Shown here piece by piece: positions 8,943 to 19,071 of a stretch of 64,000 bases of DNA. Numbering within the stretch: position 1 is the stretch's first letter; each line of letters opens with the position of its first letter. The notes below the pieces were generated by a model that worked only from the letters and a program-made list of their open reading frames with translations, did not search any database and was not told the origin of the DNA. The position numbers and the translations under genes were made by a program. Origin of the DNA: Pelagomonas calceolata (lineage: Eukaryota > Sar > Pelagophyceae > Pelagomonadales > Pelagomonadaceae); contig CAKKNE010000004.1 of NCBI GenBank assembly GCA_918797485.1, positions 4,216,001 to 4,280,000 on the forward strand. The letters are read 5' to 3'.

Positions 8943-9356
8943 CGCTGCCGTTCATCGTGTGTGGTCGCTGCCCCGCGGGCAGCCAAATGGAGACAAATTT
9001 GCGAGAGAGCGGGTTTTCGAGGCTTCCGCACGCGTCCGCGTTCCCCTACCATCATGTCGGCCGCCGGGCGAATGCTATATGACAGTTCTGGCAAGCCAAG
9101 CCTGGGGAAGAACTAGGTATCTTCTCTCGATCTTGTTTGGAGAGCAGAGACCAACCGGCCGCCTCCGAAAGGCTGCCGCCGGCACTCGTAGGGAGCAGCA
9201 GAGCTTGGAGACGGGAAAGCGAATCGGCACCACCACGGCGTTTCCAAAAAGCTGCGCTTCAGCACTCCCAGCACTCGTAGAGAGCAATAGCAGAGAGGAT
9301 TCACTTCCTCCCAAGAAACTGGCTATTAAAACTGTAAATAGCAGAGAGCAATAGCA

Positions 9357-10956
9357 ATGAACATGGACGACGAGCAGCCCCTCATGGCGCCGACGGAGCA
9401 GCAGCCCCTCGTCGGGAAGCAAACTACGTGGTCCCGCAGGACGCTGGCCCTGGGCGCCCTCTTCGGCGCGTCCCTGCTCCTGGGCGCCGCGGTCTCGGCG
9501 CGGAATGCGCCGGCCGCGGCCACGCCGGCCGGCAAGCGCGCGGCGTTCAACACGAAGACGGGCGAGCTGGTCCACAAGGACTTTGAGAATGCCGCTCCGA
9601 TCGAGAACAATTACCTGCGCAAGCGCACCAAGCTCGAGGCCGCCATCCGCGTGGCGTTCGAGAAGGTGCACGGCCGCGCGCCGACGGCCGACGAGCTCCG
9701 GGCCCTCGTGGAGGACCCGGACGGCGGCGTCCGGAAGAACCACCCCGAACTCGTCGAGGCCAACCCGGACCTCGTGAGCCCGGACATCGTCTCCGCCTGC
9801 ATCACGCTCCGCGGCGACTTCGTCTGCACGAAGGAGCTCTCCGACTACCCCGAGCTGTACCTGTGGTTCGGCCTGGACTTCGACCACGACGCCGGCTTCT
9901 GCTACACGCTGTTCGTCGGCGTGGACATAGACTTCTCCTTCGACATCACCGCCGGCGAGGACCTGTGTCACGAAGTCATTTCTCGGCGACGACGTGATCG
10001 CCACGCCATCACGGACGCGCCGTAAATTTGATGTCCACACAGGCGTGTGCCTGTCGGGCATCCCGGCGGACGACATGGAGTACGGCAAGGAGGTCACGCT
10101 CTACCACACGGGCTTCACGGCGGCACTTCTCGAAGTCGGTGTCTCGGCGCAGGTCTTCAGCTTCGATCTGGAGGAGAGTCTCCGCCAGAAGGCGGTGCGG
10201 GACCGGGCGGCGTACGACGCGGCCATGGCGAGACTCACGGCGGACGGCCACGACGCCGCCAAGTTCGGACAACTCGCCGACGCGTTCTTTCGGCGAGCGA
10301 AGGGCCGGGCCCCCACGGAGGCGGAGCGGCCCGGGGCCACCGCCGAGTTCGCCGCGAAGCTCGGGGCCGCGCGGGCGAAGAAGGCGGCGGCCGGCGCCAC
10401 CGTCGCTACGAAGGCGGACAAGCCCGAGTTCTTCTGGGGCGACGACGTCATCGGGCTCTGGGACGACGGCGGGAGCTGGTTCTGGGACGACTGGGAGATC
10501 TCCATCGACGACTGGTTCGACACCACGCTCAAGTGCGAGCAGTACCCCTACTGCGGCGCCCCGCCGGGGCAGGACCCCGAGGACTACTGCCCGAACGGCC
10601 TGGCCAAGGTCGAGGTGCGCATCCCCGTCATCGCCCAGGTCGATGCCTACGGGAGCGGCGAGCTGTCCGTCGGGACGCCCACGCTGGAGTCTGGCTTCGG
10701 CGCCATCGACATCGAGTTCAGCGCCAACGCGGGCGTGACGGCCGAGGCCATCGAGGTCATGGCCGCCGGCGTCGAGGGCAAGATCTCGACGGAATGCGAC
10801 ACGTCCAGCTGCTCCTACCCCGACATGGAGATCTGCGCGTTCGCCGAGCTCAAGTTCCCCGACTTCGAGCTGCCGAGCTGGGACATCTGCGGCAACGAGA
10901 TCGGCTTCGACTTCGACCTCCCGAGCCTCGGCCTCGAGGAATGCTGGGACGTCTGA
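9357..10956 (+). CDS. Unknown acidic type II membrane or secreted protein, one inferred intron
   Basis: Two frames join through an inferred 76-nt intron, 9967 (GTCACG) to 10042 (CCACACAG), phase 1, giving about 507 residues. Without splicing, the first frame stops at 10024 and the second lacks a sensible start. Residues about 27-47 (LALGALFGASLLLGAAVSA) form one membrane segment after a 26-residue cytosolic-type head, so the bulk should lie in the lumen or outside. Two blocks carry the same GRAPT motif after helical charged stretches. The remainder is rich in Asp, Phe, Trp and Cys (DDWEISIDDWF; then CEQYPYCG; then CDTSSCSYPDME), suggesting disulphide-bonded beta structure. I do not recognise a family. 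Confidence 0.65.
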
Positions 10957-12153
10957 CCGCGCCCCCCCCGCCCGGGCCGAGAAAGCAGAGGCGCCGCCGC
11001 GCCGCCTCTGCGTACCCCTTGCTTCCTTCCTTAACCACCAACCACCTATTGCTGCTAATACTAGTACAAGGCACAACATTAGAGGTAGAGCTTCAGGATC
11101 CCGCGGAACCCGTCACAACCCTGCGGACACCGCCGAAACTTCGCGGCGGCGGCGGCCAAAGTCTCGGCAACGGGAGCGCCGCGTCGTCGAGCGGCGGCGG
11201 CCGTGCGTCCATGCAAACAGTAATTCCGCCGTCTTTTGTATATCGCGAAGCTGACGATAAATTGCTCATGTCTCTCATGGAAAGCCAGAGGAGACGTTTC
11301 GTTTACGGAACATGCGTGATAGTTACACAAGGGGGAGGCGTGGCTTGTATGCCTACTACCCGACATGTGATGTTCAGTGGACGGGGTAGACGCTCTGTGA
11401 CCAGAGTCGTCTCAGAAGTTGAGGGAGAACGACGCGAAGAGTAGGTGCTCTCACACCAGTGAGAGCTCTCTGGGCCTTGTTGCGCACCGGACGCCCTCTC
11501 AACGTTACTGCCGGATCGCGGCGATGCTCCGGCGTGTTTTCTCCGCTGAATCACAATTAATCGGGGTAACTCGTGCTCCCGACGAGCCCAGAAAAAAAAG
11601 ACAAACCTAAAATCCGTGGCCGCGGCGTGCCCAAATGAAAAACAGACGGCGCGCCTTTAACGCCGTGGGGCACGCGTCGAGGGCGCGATTGGGAGCTCTA
11701 GCTTCAGACCGCGGGCGTTCGAGCGCGTTCGAGCGCGGTGTCATACGAGGAGCAAAAATCTGCCAATTTAAACCGGTATCGGTATGAAGAGCATCCAACG
11801 GCGTGCTAGCAGTCCTGGAGACTCGTCTCCCGAGGTCGGGACTTGAACCCAAACTCACAAGTGCCAACGCCAGCACTTAAGCGGCCTAAAAAGTTGTTCT
11901 TCCCAGTGGCAATCATCCTGAAATTTTTTCTTACGGCCTATCGAGCCATAAAGACTTGGCCGAAAACTTGGCGCGGCTCCAGGGCGCTCACAGTAGGAGA
12001 GCCAGGCTGCAGTTGGTCCAGCCTGCAGCCTCAAGTGGCGTCCGCCTTGACGCAAGCGTCCAACAGGGCTGCGGAGCGGTTCTGCACCGCCTGGACGCCG
12101 TCGAGGTGTCGTCGTCGTCGTGAAGTCCGCACAACCTGCGAAACCGTAAAACG
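10957..12153. other. Long intergenic region, no gene seen
   Basis: 1197 bp with lower coding character than its neighbours. It holds a tRNA B-box-like string on the minus strand near 11838-11850 without a matching acceptor stem. I see no convincing gene on either strand. The last part should be the promoter of the F-box gene. Confidence 0.4.
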
Positions 12154-12582
12154 ATGCCGCAAGCGCCCGACACGCGCGAGCGCTCCGACTCGACGGAGCT
12201 CGTGCTCTACGACCCCTGGTGCGGCCTGCTGCCGCGGCACCCCTTGCTGAGCTCGTACTTCCTCACGCTGGCCGTCGAGCCGCGCGTCGTGACGGACTGC
12301 GTGCCCATCGTGCACTCGTACATGCAGCCCCTGCAGCTCTTGAAGTCGGCCTGCGTCTGCAAGGACTGGACCGAGATCGCGGCGCGCGACTGCTACTGGG
12401 AGCGGCTCGTGCGGCGCGACTACGCCGTCGACGCGGACGACCTCCGGCCGCCGCCGCGCCCGGTCAAGCAGCTCTGGCTCGCGATGCGCCGCGCCTTTCG
12501 GGCAGTCGTGCGCTCGGAGGGCGCCATGCCGCCCATGCGTGGTGACTTGCCCGCGGTCTCGCGCGGCGCCGTGGCGCATTGA
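12154..12582 (+). CDS. F-box-like protein
   Basis: Encodes 142 residues. Residues about 65-95 match the second half of an F-box: LQLLKSACVCKDWTEIAARD, then CYWERLVRRDY, with the usual V-C-K-x-W and a W six residues from the end. F-box proteins bind Skp1 and supply substrate choice to SCF ubiquitin ligases. No substrate-binding repeats follow, so it is either a very short F-box protein or one whose 3' exons I have not recognised. The next gene on the same strand is an unknown protein with its own start. Confidence 0.6.
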   Translation: MPQAPDTRERSDSTELVLYDPWCGLLPRHPLLSSYFLTLAVEPRVVTDCVPIVHSYMQPLQLLKSACVCKDWTEIAARDCYWERLVRRDYAVDADDLRPPPRPVKQLWLAMRRAFRAVVRSEGAMPPMRGDLPAVSRGAVAH

Positions 12583-12843
12583 TATCACCATCAACCCACA
12601 TATTCCCCTTCAAGCAAGTAAGTACAGTAATCATAGCAATACAGCCCCGCTAATGGTGTCGTGCGGGTTCGACCCCTGAGAGCGCTGATGTGAGCGCTGC
12701 TTTATTAGACCTCCGACGCTCCGTGGGGGCTCTGATTTAACAGCTGGCTTACACCATGCACACACACTCCGCGCGCTCCACCCGCTGCCCCCCGCGTTTC
12801 TGCGCTGCTGCCAACCACCGGGCTGCCCAAAGCGCCGCGCACG

Positions 12844-14364
12844 ATGGCCGAACCAGAAGGCGATGATGAACAAAGATATTTCTCCGATCCCGCAGTCGTG
12901 CGCAAAATAATTCCACCCTTCGCTCTGTTGCGGCTCAACTCGGACGTGCGAGGCAAGCTGCTCGGCTTCTTGGTCTGCGCCTCGCAGGACCGCGCGCTGC
13001 GGGCCATCAACGACGAACGGAAAGCGGTGTATGAAGACCCACTAGGCAAACGGAGGTTCTACGAGAAACCGCGACCGCCGAGGGCCGTCGACATCGGCGG
13101 CTCCGCGATGGCCCTAACTACCGTCCTGCGCGGCGACCTCCCGGCCTCGACCGCGGCGTTGGTCGCCACGCTCTTCCATCACGCCGCGGCGCTGCGACTT
13201 GTGTGCCAGACGACATGCTCGGACGTGGACGCACTGGCGAGAGCGCCTCGATCGACGGCGACGCCGCGAGCCTGGCTCGGGAACCTCTACTGCCGCCACG
13301 ACGCGCAACTCGACGACGCCGCCGTGATCCGCGAGCTGCGCGCCCGGATGCTGACGGGGCGGCGCGCGAACCTGGCCCGAGAGATGGCGGCGCGACAGGA
13401 CGCCGCGACGTATTTCGTGCCGCAAGAGTTGGGTGGGAAGGCCCGTCGTTGCGTTGTGCGTACCGACGGCGCTGGATTCGTCACGAACGACGCAACCTGG
13501 CCCCGGGATAACGGTCGTCGTCGCGTGTTTTTCAAGTCCACGCCAGGTTGGTCGGAGAAGCGCCGCCGCATGGCGCAGATGCTCACGTTTGGTAGAAATT
13601 CGTTCGGAGAACATGTCCACGCGTGCACTCGATGTCTGACGGTCGACGAGGCGAACCGCAACGCGCCCGTCGACGAGGCTCTGCTTCGAGAAATGTCTCG
13701 TACTGCTATCTCTTCGACGATAACATCTTTGCGCGGGACGACAATGACGGTCGTGGCGTCGGCCGTAACGCTCGCGTGGGCGCCGGGCAGCAGCGAGCAT
13801 CCGCCGCCGGACTGCTTCCCTCTGCTCGAGGAAAAGCTTCGCCACTTTTTCGGCGGCCGCGTCGGCGACGGCCGCTGTGGTTGGATCGAGCGGTGGACGA
13901 ACAAAGGTTGCGGCTGCTACGACACTCAATCGGCCTCGCTGAGACGTCACCCAAAATATTGGACGTCGTGCCACGACGATGCGAGGCCCCCCTTATCGTC
14001 CCTTGCGGAGCTCTGGCCTCCGTTTAATGGCAATCGGAAGGAGGTCCCGCTCACGAGGCAAGGCACGACCTTCTCGGCGCTCATCGACATCGCGTTCCAT
14101 TCAGGGGAGTACTCTGGAGCCTACGAACCGGACCTGAACGCGCACAAGGTGCATCTGGCTTCGGTAAAAGCCCACTCGGGCACGGTGGCGAACAACCTCA
14201 GCTTTTTCAGGATGGGGCCCGAAGTTCCGCCCGCGCCCATCGAGCACATTGATCTTTACGTCCCCCTCGAACTGGTTCCCTTTGGGCCAACCCCGGACAA
14301 CCAGGACGTGGGGCCCGGCTATTTCTCAGTGAAGATACAAGCTCGCATCCCCGGGTTCGACTGA
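12844..14364 (+). CDS. Unknown 506-residue protein
   Basis: A single open frame from the ATG at 12844 with steady GC-rich codon use. I do not recognise a domain. The N-terminus is acidic (MAEPEGDDEQRYFSDP). Residues 25-60 (LLRLNSDVRGKLLGFLVCAS) are amphipathic, and 90-130 is rich in Ala/Leu with a VCQTTCSDVDAL stretch. The C-terminal 120 residues (FSALIDIAFHSGEYSG, LSFFRMGPEV, DLYVPLELVPFG) look like a globular beta-rich domain. There is no signal peptide and no membrane segment, so a soluble intracellular protein is likely. Confidence 0.6.
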   Translation: MAEPEGDDEQRYFSDPAVVRKIIPPFALLRLNSDVRGKLLGFLVCASQDRALRAINDERKAVYEDPLGKRRFYEKPRPPRAVDIGGSAMALTTVLRGDLPASTAALVATLFHHAAALRLVCQTTCSDVDALARAPRSTATPRAWLGNLYCRHDAQLDDAAVIRELRARMLTGRRANLAREMAARQDAATYFVPQELGGKARRCVVRTDGAGFVTNDATWPRDNGRRRVFFKSTPGWSEKRRRMAQMLTFGRNSFGEHVHACTRCLTVDEANRNAPVDEALLREMSRTAISSTITSLRGTTMTVVASAVTLAWAPGSSEHPPPDCFPLLEEKLRHFFGGRVGDGRCGWIERWTNKGCGCYDTQSASLRRHPKYWTSCHDDARPPLSSLAELWPPFNGNRKEVPLTRQGTTFSALIDIAFHSGEYSGAYEPDLNAHKVHLASVKAHSGTVANNLSFFRMGPEVPPAPIEHIDLYVPLELVPFGPTPDNQDVGPGYFSVKIQARIPGFD

Positions 14365-15339
14365 GCTCCCCGTTAGTAAATACCAAACAAAACAACGTGA
14401 ACTCAACAGTAGGAACGAGCAAGACGACTAAGGGGTATGATTATCTCTAGCAAGCTACTACCGCGCGAGCGACCGGGAGAGCATGGACAACAGGGTGGCT
14501 TGTGTGTGCGTATGGACACGACTGCACAGGGGTTCACACACGCCAAATTCAAGCGGCCCGCGCGACGCCGATCGACTCCGCCACGCCGAAGACGAAGGCG
14601 CGCACCGCAGCCTTCGTCGACGCGCAGGCGACGTCGCCGAGCCCCAACGTCGCCATGGTTCTTCTTTTCTCGTGGTCGGTCCGTGCGCGGTGATATTTTT
14701 TTTTAGTGGGAGGATCGCGACCACGTCACGCGAGGGCTTTCGTGATTTTTCTCGCCCTACTCGCTCGCGCGCGCGCCCGCCGCCGCGGCGACGAAATTTC
14801 GCGCAGCGCCCTGAATAGCGCTCGCTCTACCACAGACCACCAGTTCGGCGCCGCGCGGCGATCGCGCTTCGTCTGAGCTCCCAGGGCTTACGCCAACCGC
14901 GCGCGCGCCTTCCAGAGTCGCGCCGCGAGCCTCGCTCTGTCTAGCGTAAGAGGTGGTACTATAGCATTGAAGTAGGTAAACATCTAAGAGACCCCCCTAT
15001 TATTGGACCTACTCCCAGAGACACCCGGAGCTGTCCCGTTTAGTCCCGAGCGCCCTCGAAAAATATAAATAAATATTTTCAGTAAGTATAGGTATATATA
15101 TCGATCGGATTCCCGGTGCCGGCTCCGCGTCAGCTCCGCGGCTAGGCGGCCTAGGCCGCCTAGCGCTCTAAATAAAATATAGGGAATGAGAATAATGGGT
15201 ACACGAAACAAAGAAGCCTCAGGACAACAAAAAAACAAGACTGGTCAAGGGGAAGATAATTGTTAGATTCAGCAGCAAACAGGGGGGACCGCCAGCGGCC
15301 GCCTTCTTAGCGGCGCGGCGATATATCCAGCAAGGCGGG
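14365..15339. other. Convergent intergenic region with AT-rich island
   Basis: 975 bp between the 3' ends of two convergent genes. 15055-15115 is strikingly AT-rich (AAAATATAAATAAATATTTT, then TATATATAT) in an otherwise GC-rich window. A palindromic string of CTAG-type arms (GCTAGGCGGCCTAGG, then CCGCCTAGC) follows at 15141-15163. No gene seen. Confidence 0.45.
15141..15163. repeat. CTAG-armed GC-rich palindrome
   Basis: GCTAGGCGGCCTAGG followed by CCGCCTAGC: nested inverted repeats able to form a stem. A shorter relative (GCTAGGCCGCCTAGC) lies near 8728. The CTAG arms recall the window-wide stem-loop repeat, but the GTGTCTTAC core is absent. Confidence 0.4.
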
Positions 15340-16908
15340 TCAGAGACTCGCATCGTCTCGACTATGAGACGGGAAGGCGGCGGCCGGTGGGCCATTTCCT
15401 CCAACAGAAAAGAAGGGCGGCGCCGAGTCCCAGGCCGCCATGGGATGTGACCGGAAGCTGCGGTCGTCGTCCTCGAGCGACCCGTTCGAGAGCGACCGGT
15501 CGTCCGCCGACTTGTTCCGGTCGTTGTCGTCGGCGCCCAGGCTCGACACGTCGTCGTCGCCGTCCGTGCCCGCCGGGTCGTCCTCGTTCGTCCGCGGCAA
15601 CGCAAGAACGTCTCTCAAAGGATGGCGGATGCCGACGACCAGCGGCGCCGCTCGACTACGCCGTCGCGGCGACACGACGCAGCGCGTCGACAGGCCGTCG
15701 TCGTCCTCGCTCTCTCCAGAAGAACTCAGCGTGTCGCCGCCGGGCGTCATCGCGCGCGACGCGAGCGACTCGCAGTCCACCGTCCTCGACAGGTCGTCGG
15801 GCAGCGACTGCGCGCCGTCGTGGTCGCGCGACGTCGACACCCGTCGCGGCTCGACGTCCGCCGTCGCGTCGTAGGCGTAGACGTCGTAGACGAAATCATC
15901 TAAAGGCAGGCCGACCATCTCCGCGTCGTCGCCGTGCGACACGTCCTGGTCGTCCTCGTAGTACGCGGACACGCCGTCGAGGAAACTCCGCTTCGGGTGC
16001 ACCTCGCTCGCGACGCGTTTCGGCGGATTCGGCGGCGTCGCGGCGAGCAGCCGGTCGCGCACGGCCGCGTGGCCGCGCGCGTGGGCGTGCATCGCCGCGT
16101 CGCGGCCCCGAGCATCGACTCTTCGCGAGTCCGCTCCTAGAGCCACCAAGCGCGCGACGTCGTCCTGGCAACCGTGCCGCGCGAAGGCCATCAAGGGTGT
16201 CGCTCCATCTCTACAAACGAGGGAAATAGCCAAAGGCGTGCCACAAGCGGCGCGCAGCTCGACCAATGAAGCGGGGTCCTCGCTCGCCATAGCTGTGGAG
16301 ACGGCCGCGGCGAGGCGCCTCCTCTCGGAATTCTCGTCGCGTGCCGTCTCGCGCGCGCCGCCCGGCGCGAGCATATCTAAGGAGCTATTGGTCGGCGACC
16401 GCTCGACGCCCGCGAAGGCCGTCAGATCCGTCAAGGAACGAGAACACTTCTTCTCCGAGGACTTCTCGAACGGTATCGGAGAGGACCGCTCGAGGGCCCC
16501 GTCCTTCAAATCCACACAAATAGCTTGTTGTGGGGGCCGCTGGCGCCGTTTCGGCGACGACTGCGTCGTCGTCGGCGAGGCCTCCTCGTTGTGTTCAGGA
16601 GACGGCCGCCGCTTCCGCCGTAACCGCAGGGCCTCCCGGAGTAGCCTTTGCGCGGTTTCGCCTCTAGTTCTCTCTTCCAAATCGCGCGCGGCGGCCGCGT
16701 CCAAGGTGTCGAGGCGCCGGAAGCACCTCCTCTCGACGGGCAGGTTCTGTTCCGGCGTGGGCGGCGGCTGGTGCAACCCCAGGCCCTGGAAGGTGCTCCT
16801 CAGTAATTCGCGCGCGGAGCGTTCGCGCTTGGCGCGCGGCGCAGCTAATATTAATCGCTCGGACGGGAGCTCGTCGCGCTTGCGCTTCACTCTCACGAGT
16901 ACCGCCAT
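15340..16908 (-). CDS. Iwr1/SLC7A6OS-like protein with ankyrin repeats inserted
   Basis: Encodes 522 residues. The N-terminus MAVLVRVKRKRDELPSERLI closely matches the start of SLC7A6OS/Iwr1, the RNA polymerase II nuclear-import adaptor. The hallmark Iwr1 block is at about 335-350 (LPLDDFVYDVYAYDATADVE), embedded in acidic sequence as usual. Between them, residues about 226-290 form at least one full and one partial ankyrin repeat: RDGATPLMAFARHGCQDDVA, then RLVALGADSRRVDARGRDAA. The C-terminal 170 residues are acidic and Ser/Asp-rich. Iwr1 binds the assembled Pol II cleft and carries it into the nucleus. The ankyrin segment suggests an added partner; this is inferred. Confidence 0.75.
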   Translation of the reverse strand: MAVLVRVKRKRDELPSERLILAAPRAKRERSARELLRSTFQGLGLHQPPPTPEQNLPVERRCFRRLDTLDAAAARDLEERTRGETAQRLLREALRLRRKRRPSPEHNEEASPTTTQSSPKRRQRPPQQAICVDLKDGALERSSPIPFEKSSEKKCSRSLTDLTAFAGVERSPTNSSLDMLAPGGARETARDENSERRRLAAAVSTAMASEDPASLVELRAACGTPLAISLVCRDGATPLMAFARHGCQDDVARLVALGADSRRVDARGRDAAMHAHARGHAAVRDRLLAATPPNPPKRVASEVHPKRSFLDGVSAYYEDDQDVSHGDDAEMVGLPLDDFVYDVYAYDATADVEPRRVSTSRDHDGAQSLPDDLSRTVDCESLASRAMTPGGDTLSSSGESEDDDGLSTRCVVSPRRRSRAAPLVVGIRHPLRDVLALPRTNEDDPAGTDGDDDVSSLGADDNDRNKSADDRSLSNGSLEDDDRSFRSHPMAAWDSAPPFFSVGGNGPPAAAFPSHSRDDASL

Positions 16909-17580
16909 CTCCGAATGGCTTTTTTTTCGTTTAGCGCCTATCGCTTTTCCCCCTTTATTGTATCCTACCTCTCAGCGCCGCGACAAGCGCGGCGCTTGAA
17001 ATTGCGACCAGCAGCCCGGCGCCGATAGGTGAGGCTCCCAACGCTGCCACGCAAGACAATAAGCGGGTGTTCGAGAGGTAGCAGGGCGCGTACGTCGCCT
17101 CGGTGCCGAATTTACTAGTGTCTTACTGGCGCGCTAGCCTCGAGTTGCTGTCAGATTGACTTTGAGCTCAACGTAAAGCGAGTTAGAATTTACCGCGTCG
17201 CCTCCGGCGGTCGGATCCTGCGTCTGTAGGACGTGGCTGCCCCACAAGCATCGGAGACGCGTCCCGCAACGACAGGTCTCGGGCCGGCGCCGTCCACCGC
17301 CCCATCAAGGCTCCTTCCGGTAAAACCAGTCTAGCTCCTCGGTGGAACCAGTCCAGAGTCCAGGACTCTCGGACTCGAGAGGCTGCCCAGCGCCAAAAAG
17401 CCGTGCTTGGCAAGCGAACGCCGCGCCCAGGCGGTCGTCTCCCATCGCGTGGGCACGCGGCGGACCGAGGCGGACCCCGCGGCCGGCGCAGGGCCGACAC
17501 CGGCGCCGCGGCCGCGCTCTGGGGGCTGCCCCACGAAAGCTGCCCCCCACGCCGCCGCCGCGCCGGAAGCAACGAGCAGA
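16909..17580. promoter_or_regulatory. Divergent intergenic region with stem-loop repeat
   Basis: 672 bp between the Iwr1-like gene and a small plus-strand gene. The stem-loop repeat is at 17114-17138. The plus-strand frame is open from 17407, so some of this region may be coding if an earlier start is used. Confidence 0.4.
17114..17138 (+). repeat. CTAG stem-loop repeat copy
   Basis: ACTAGTGTCTTACTGGCGC followed by GCTAGC. It has the GTGTCTTAC core shared with the copies at 32260, 41606, 46417, 53059 and 61070, with one change in the left arm. Confidence 0.8.
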
Positions 17581-18042
17581 ATGCGCCTCCTCATCACGCG
17601 GCCGCGCATCCAGTACGACAGCACGGCCGTCTACGAGCCCTTGGACGTCGAGTACAAGAGCGAAGACTTGCTCGTGAGCGAGCTCAAGAACATGATCTAC
17701 AAGCGCCAGCTCATGCTCTCGACGGGGGAAGATAGGAAGCTGCCGAAGGAGGACTCGCCGGTGGCGCTCGAGCCGCACGACCAGATTCTGTTGATTCGCA
17801 AATTCCGGGACGCGCACATGCAGGGCGTTTTACTGGAGGACCACCGTTCCTTGAAATTCTACGGGTTGATCGACAAGGTCGAGTCGAACCTGTTCCTGGC
17901 GCGGACGAACCCCTTGAAAAATGAGATCGCGGAGCTGCTGCTCATTGATGGTCATAGTTTAACGCCGCACCAGAAGAAGCGCATGCAGGAGGCCTGCGCG
18001 ACGCAGGACAAGCATTATTATAGGCACTGCATGCAGATGTAG
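17581..18042 (+). CDS. Small conserved-looking soluble protein, unknown
   Basis: Encodes 153 residues from the ATG at 17581 (MRLLITRPRIQYDSTAVYEP). The frame is open upstream to 17407, but that extension is Ala/Pro/Arg-rich and reads like untranslated leader. The composition from 17581 is well balanced and typical of a conserved globular protein. The first 80 residues alternate strand and helix in a way compatible with a ubiquitin-like fold (DLLVSELKNMIYKRQLML, then LEPHDQILLIRKF), followed by a helical half ending in Tyr/His/Met. I cannot name the family. Confidence 0.7.
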   Translation: MRLLITRPRIQYDSTAVYEPLDVEYKSEDLLVSELKNMIYKRQLMLSTGEDRKLPKEDSPVALEPHDQILLIRKFRDAHMQGVLLEDHRSLKFYGLIDKVESNLFLARTNPLKNEIAELLLIDGHSLTPHQKKRMQEACATQDKHYYRHCMQM

Positions 18043-18189
18043 CCGCCACGCGGCGGGTGCGTGCTTGCGCGATGGCGTGGGGACCCCCCCGACGCCGTCG
18101 ACGCGACTCGTCGGGGCGACGTATGTAGCGCCCGTCGCGCGACTGCTCCTGGCCTGGCTCGCGGTGGTCTGCGTCGGCACGGTCTCCTC

Positions 18190-18384
18190 GTCCACGGCAC
18201 GCCATCGACGCGACATCGTGCCCGCCTGACGGCGCGAGGGTGGCCGCGCGAGGGTGGCCGCGCGACTCGCGCGACTCCTAGCCTATAATGTTGTGTACTA
18301 ACTTATCCGTCCACACCACGCTGTCGACGCGACATCGTGCCTCGCGCGACTCCGAGCCGAACTGCTAGTATGTTGTGTACTAAA
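18190..18384. repeat. Imperfect direct repeat at convergent 3' ends
   Basis: Two related copies, about 18190-18302 and 18309-18384, share CGTCCAC, then TCGACGCGACATCGTGCC, then CGCGCGACTCC, and end with TGTTGTGTACTAA. The first copy has about 40 extra bases that include a 14-bp tandem repeat (GGTGGCCGCGCGAG twice). They fill the gap between the unknown gene at 17581 and RPL10. Confidence 0.75.
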
Positions 18385-18402
18385 CCTTACCAACCGAAGC
18401 AT

Positions 18403-19071
18403 CTAGTAGGGCACGACGTGGCCGTTGTTGTAGCGCGTCGCGCGCGTCTGGCCCAGGCGGCCGTGCTTGTCCTGGTACTCGACCATGGACCCCGTCGCGA
18501 CGAGCCACTTCTCCTGGCGGCCCTTGACGTACGTCTCGCGATCATAATTCGTGAAGCCCCACTTCGCGCTCTTCAGGATCTTCTGGCGGCCCGGGAACTT
18601 GAACTTCGCGCGGCGGAGGCCGACGATGACGTGCTCGCCGTTCGCGTCCTTCGCGCGCACGCTCAGGATGGCCTGGCCGATGGACACGCGCGCCGCGCGC
18701 TCCATGGGCTTGCCGTACGAGTGGCGCATGCCCGACGACAATCGATCCGCGCCAGCACAGGAAAGCATCTTGTTCTGCCTAATCACGTGGAACGGGTGCG
18801 TCCGCGTGCGAATGTGGTACGCCTCCTTGCCGCACATCTTGATGAGGTACTTGTTGCACGCGACGCGCGCCGCCTCCAAAGCATTGGAGGAGATCTGCTC
18901 CTTCTCGTCGGAGACCAAATGGGCCACGAAGGGGAACTGGTCGACGGACGCCTTTTTGTTGCCGCAGTCGAAAATGCGGATCTTCGGGTCCGGCACGCCG
19001 CGGCAGTACCGCGACTTGATGTAGGGCTTGTTCTTCTGGAAGCGCGAGCAGCGCGCGGGGCGGCGGCCCAT
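18403..19071 (-). CDS. RPL10: Cytosolic 60S ribosomal protein L10 (uL16)
   Basis: Encodes 222 residues from the ATG at 19069-19071. The upstream in-frame extension lacks conservation. The N-terminus [20 protein letters not shown], then [17 protein letters not shown], and the internal [20 protein letters not shown], then GMRHSYGKP, are the near-invariant eukaryotic uL16 signatures. The protein sits at the base of the 60S stalk near the tRNA corridor and is loaded late by Sqt1. Intronless here. It shares a divergent 540-bp upstream region with a plastid-type gene. Confidence 0.98.
   Translation of the reverse strand: MGRRPARCSRFQKNKPYIKSRYCRGVPDPKIRIFDCGNKKASVDQFPFVAHLVSDEKEQISSNALEAARVACNKYLIKMCGKEAYHIRTRTHPFHVIRQNKMLSCAGADRLSSGMRHSYGKPMERAARVSIGQAILSVRAKDANGEHVIVGLRRAKFKFPGRQKILKSAKWGFTNYDRETYVKGRQEKWLVATGSMVEYQDKHGRLGQTRATRYNNGHVVPY

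Larger units (their letters stand above)
8657..9356. other. Intergenic region with perfect palindrome
   Basis: 700 bp between two plus-strand genes. It contains a 28-bp perfect palindrome (8788-8815), an adjacent inverted repeat (8824-8845), and a minus-strand frame that looks like a signal peptide (8697-8942). The last 250 bp should hold the promoter of the next gene. Confidence 0.4.

Noticed and set aside
10009-11444. Long overlapping frames (356 and 465 residues) around the acidic membrane protein
   Set aside because: Both are Arg/Gly/Ala-rich reflections of GC-biased codons; the acidic frame with Cys, Trp and Phe has the natural composition.
11780-11880. Minus-strand tRNA-like gene suggested by a B-box string (GGGTTCAAGTCCC) at 11838-11850
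   Set aside because: A T-arm can be drawn, but no acceptor stem pairs with the bases after it and no proper D-arm or anticodon arm is found. A similar 12-mer occurs in the transit-peptide part of the gene at 19613, and the bases around 11760-11815 resemble 19679-19735 loosely; too weak to call a relic.
12640-12690. Plus-strand tRNA-like B-box (GGGTTCGACCCC) near 12666
   Set aside because: Only a weak T-arm forms; no cloverleaf could be built upstream. Probably leader sequence of the gene at 12844.
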